This document shows, piece after piece, positions 61,501-64,000 of a stretch of 64,000 bases of DNA (positions are counted from its first letter, which is position 1; every line of letters starts with the position of its first letter). Below the pieces are notes generated by a model. The model was not told the origin of the DNA. It searched no databases and worked only from the letters and a program-made list of their open reading frames with translations. The stretch comes from Earliella scabrosa (lineage: Eukaryota > Basidiomycota > Agaricomycetes > Polyporales > Polyporaceae), in contig JABYQQ010000001.1 of NCBI GenBank assembly GCA_022605405.1, positions 744,001 to 808,000 on the forward strand, read 5' to 3'. Position numbers and translations under genes: made by a program.

Positions 61501-62872
61501 CAACAAGCAGACGCCAACGAACGCCAACGACAATTCTTTCACGGGACAGGCCGCGACCGTCCCCTACAAGAACACGCCCATGACCTACAAGTCCCCGGTT
61601 GCCGGTCAGATCGACAAAGTCATGATCACCGATACAGAAAACGATCAGACCCTCATCAAGGTGCTCATTCGTCAAACGCGGCGACCAGAGCTCGGTGACA
61701 AGTTCTCGTCAAGGCATGGCCAGAAAGGTGTATGTGGTCTGATCGTCAACCAAGAGGATATGCCCTTCAACGATCAAGGAATCGTACCCGGTAGGTTCCT
61801 GCTGTTCTCGTGTATGCGGTGTATGCGAATGCATGCGCGCTACCGAAGGGGATCCTATGCTCAACCAGATCTTTCCGCACATAGATACCATCATGAATCC
61901 GCACGGATTCCCTTCTCGCATGACGGTCGGCAAGATGATCGAGCTCCTAGCTGGGAAGGTGCGCGTCAATGGGATGTAATAGCGTACAACTGACATGGAA
62001 CGCACTCACAATTACAGGCAGGCGTCCTAGCAGGAAAGCTGCAGTACGGCACCGCGTTTGGCGGTTCAAAGGTATGCATCGCACACTCACTCTGAACACT
62101 GTAATCAGGATCTCATGGTATCCAGGTGGAGGATATGTCACGGATACTGGTGGAGCATGGGTTCAGTTACGCCGGGAAAGACATGTTGACGAGTGGAATC
62201 ACCGGCGAACCCTTGGAAGCTTACGTTTACTTCGGTCCAATATACTACCAGGTGAGTCGAAATGCTAGAATGGGTCCTGAATATAGGCATTCACCTCGCA
62301 CTATAGAAACTAAGTGAGTCGTCTCCGATGTGTTTTGTACAGCGTTCACTCGGCTGAACATTTCTGAACCAGAGCACATGGTCATGGACAAGATGCATGC
62401 CCGAGCTAGGTTCGTGAATGAGTTAATTGGGCGACTACACTGCTACTTTCCTGTCAGCGGGCACTGCTGACGTGTTTTTGCATCTGTTCGACAGGGGTCC
62501 CCGTGCAACCTTGACACGTCAGCCCACTGAAGGTCGCTCACGTGAAGGTGGTCTGCGTCTCGGCGAGATGGAGCGCGACTGTCTGATTGGTTATGGTGCA
62601 ACACAATTGTTGTTGGAGCGGCTGATGATCTCGTCCGATCAGTTTCAAGTTGATGCATGTGAAGATTGCGGTCTAATGGGGTACAACGGCTGGTGTTCAT
62701 ACTGCAAGTCTTCAAAGAAGATGGCACAACTCGTCATTCCATATGCTGCAAAGCTTCTGTTCCAAGAGGTGTGTGCTGTGTTAATACTGCTGGCATTCCT
62801 GCATGTTCACCGCGCACCTTACAGCTTATGGCCATGAATGTTGTACCACGATTGATTCTGGATGATGCTTAG
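58517..62872 (+). CDS. RPC2: DNA-directed RNA polymerase III second-largest subunit
   Basis: Forms half of the Pol III active centre that transcribes tRNA and 5S rRNA. Start [15 protein letters not shown], then LTDPIKSVE joined to [20 protein letters not shown], which is the Pol III form rather than RPB2 or RPA2. Further blocks: [29 protein letters not shown] joined to [69 protein letters not shown] and [17 protein letters not shown]. The zinc ribbon is [17 protein letters not shown]. It ends [12 protein letters not shown], the Pol III-specific C-terminus. The 102-nt intron near 59212-59313 must be spliced to the CCGCAG acceptor to give [14 protein letters not shown] 7-nt exon lies at 62307-62313. 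About 1,150 residues and roughly 13 introns. Confidence 0.95.
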
Positions 62873-63372
62873 GATGCAGACAATTAGCAATTAATCAGAG
62901 TAGTGTGTTACGTAGTGTACCATTGGCCTGTATCTATAAAGTTGATCATTTTGTAAGCAGACTATACATTTGTGCTGAACAGGAGGCAAATGGCACTGTG
63001 GACAAGAACCTGTATGATAATGCGAGCGCCGATGCCAGCTTAGTGAAGTAGCGGTACCATTGCCCAACTTGATCAACTCAAACTTCCAGGCAGCACATGT
63101 GCAGACTCTAGTCACTCTACAGAATGTCTTAATTTGAGCCTCCTCCAGGGTTGAGTCATTCCTTTATTGCTGGGGGGAGAGGGTTTGGTGGGTGTGGCTC
63201 ACCGGATCATGCTGGAGAAGTCCCATACTAGTACTACTTCCAGAGCATGGCTGCACCCAAGAGCTCTGGAAGTATGTGTAATTTATGCCATTTGCTGAGC
63301 ACCCTTTGGTGGTGTCAGAACTAGCGCAGTGGATTATGGAGCAATCAAGCAGCAGATCAGTAGTACAGCATA
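62873..63372. other. Gene-free, AT-richer stretch after RPC2
   Basis: About 500 bp without a supported ORF. It contains the hairpin at 63236-63273. Possibly RPC2 3' UTR followed by degenerate repeat DNA. Confidence 0.45.
63236..63273. repeat. Perfect 11-bp hairpin
   Basis: ACTTCCAGAGC and GCTCTGGAAGT are exact inverted repeats separated by 16 bp. Could be a terminator-like hairpin, a transposon footprint or chance. Confidence 0.4.
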
Positions 63373-63703
63373 TCAGTAGATTCTGGAATCACTTATGTCC
63401 ACCTTATTTGGGTCCATAAGTGGACGTAAGTGGGCGGCTAATGGGCACTTTTGCACAGCTTTCTCAGTCGTTTTCAACCCACTCGTGCAAGGTTTATAGC
63501 ACCCTCAGAACTGTACTGTTTGGTATGAAACTTTGTACGATGGTTTCCGAAGGTATCAGAAATGTCCCTATAAATTTTGGTTGGATTTGATTGAGTCGAT
63601 GGAAAGCTATTCACAAAACCATAGAACTCCCAAAAAGGCGCATAAGTGGCATAAATGCACGTAAGTAGACGTAAGTGACATAAGGGATTCTGGGATCTAC
63701 TGA
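63373..63703. mobile_element. Foldback/MITE-like inverted-repeat element
   Basis: A 331-bp stretch with imperfect terminal inverted repeats. The left end reads TCAGTAGATTCTGGAATCAC then TTATGTCCAC; the right end, reverse-complemented, reads TCAGTAGATCCCAGAATCCC then TTATGTCACT. Subterminal arms repeat the word (G)TAAGTG(G) in both orientations (for example 63413-63440 and 63643-63682). No coding capacity. Target-site duplication is not clear, so the superfamily is undetermined. Confidence 0.55.
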
Positions 63704-64000
63704 TGCACACAGAAGCACGCAGCAGCAGCTGGGAACGCAATGGTAATGGAGTGGACTAAGAACAGAAGGCTACACTACAGCACTGAGCTAGCACCAGGGA
63801 GGATTCCAGACACAGGTACTACAGCACATGAACAGAGGCACCTACCATACAGATCTGACAGGTGGTGCTCAAACTCACAGAGTTCAAAACCCCTGAAAAA
63901 TAACATACTTTGGGAGACTTCCCTGGTTACATTATCAGCATGCCTGCTCAACTCTTGTTGGTGAAGCTATACAACATTCAAGTCTTAAGAAACCAATGTA
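63704..64000. other. Window end, no gene seen
   Basis: About 300 bp of low-information sequence. A short plus-strand ORF (63740-63964) has no family resemblance. Confidence 0.4.

Overview
This window is nuclear DNA of a filamentous basidiomycete, most likely an Agaricomycete. Genes are dense, on both strands, and cut by many short introns (about 45-75 nt). The gene families are typical of the group: DUF6534 membrane proteins, an AA3_3-type alcohol oxidase, a Zn2Cys6 regulator and a basidiomycete-style P450. There are no operons, ribosome-binding sites, CRISPR arrays, rRNA or recognisable tRNA genes. I resolved splice sites by eye from GT/AG signals, reading frame and family conservation, so coordinates run from start codon to stop codon and include introns.

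Layout. 0.4-8.5 kb: a long-chain polyprenyl diphosphate synthase (ubiquinone side chain), a 14-TM-type MFS transporter, a small unknown ORF and a DUF1365 protein. 8.8-17.8 kb: mitochondrial aconitase and a very long RasGEF protein. 20.0-21.5 kb: gpd (GAPDH) behind a long TATA-containing promoter. 21.7-33.5 kb: the most accessory-looking stretch, with a Zn2Cys6 transcription factor, two tandem DUF6534 membrane-protein genes and a GMC alcohol oxidase. 33.5-44 kb: a small Tc1/mariner-like MITE, a CRIB-containing PAK-family kinase with unusual catalytic motifs, a P450 and dihydrolipoamide dehydrogenase. 44.7-62.9 kb: a compact housekeeping block holding SmD1, an unidentified basic nuclear protein, complex I NDUFA6, PDAP1, a PPR-like protein, an SR splicing factor, a RING-CH E3 ligase, BUD13 and RNA polymerase III subunit RPC2. 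Four gene pairs in this block are head-to-head over 240-360 bp. The last kilobase is gene-free and holds a second inverted-repeat element.

Functional themes are mitochondrial metabolism (COQ1, aconitase, E3, NDUFA6), RNA processing (SmD1, BUD13, SR protein, Pol III) and small-GTPase signalling (RasGEF, PAK).

I see no convincing new multi-gene system. The best leads are a set of micro- and mini-exons (5, 6, 7, 14 and 15 nt) in unrelated genes, the atypical PAK kinase, a P450 whose I-helix acid is His, two inverted-repeat elements, and short palindromic promoter motifs.
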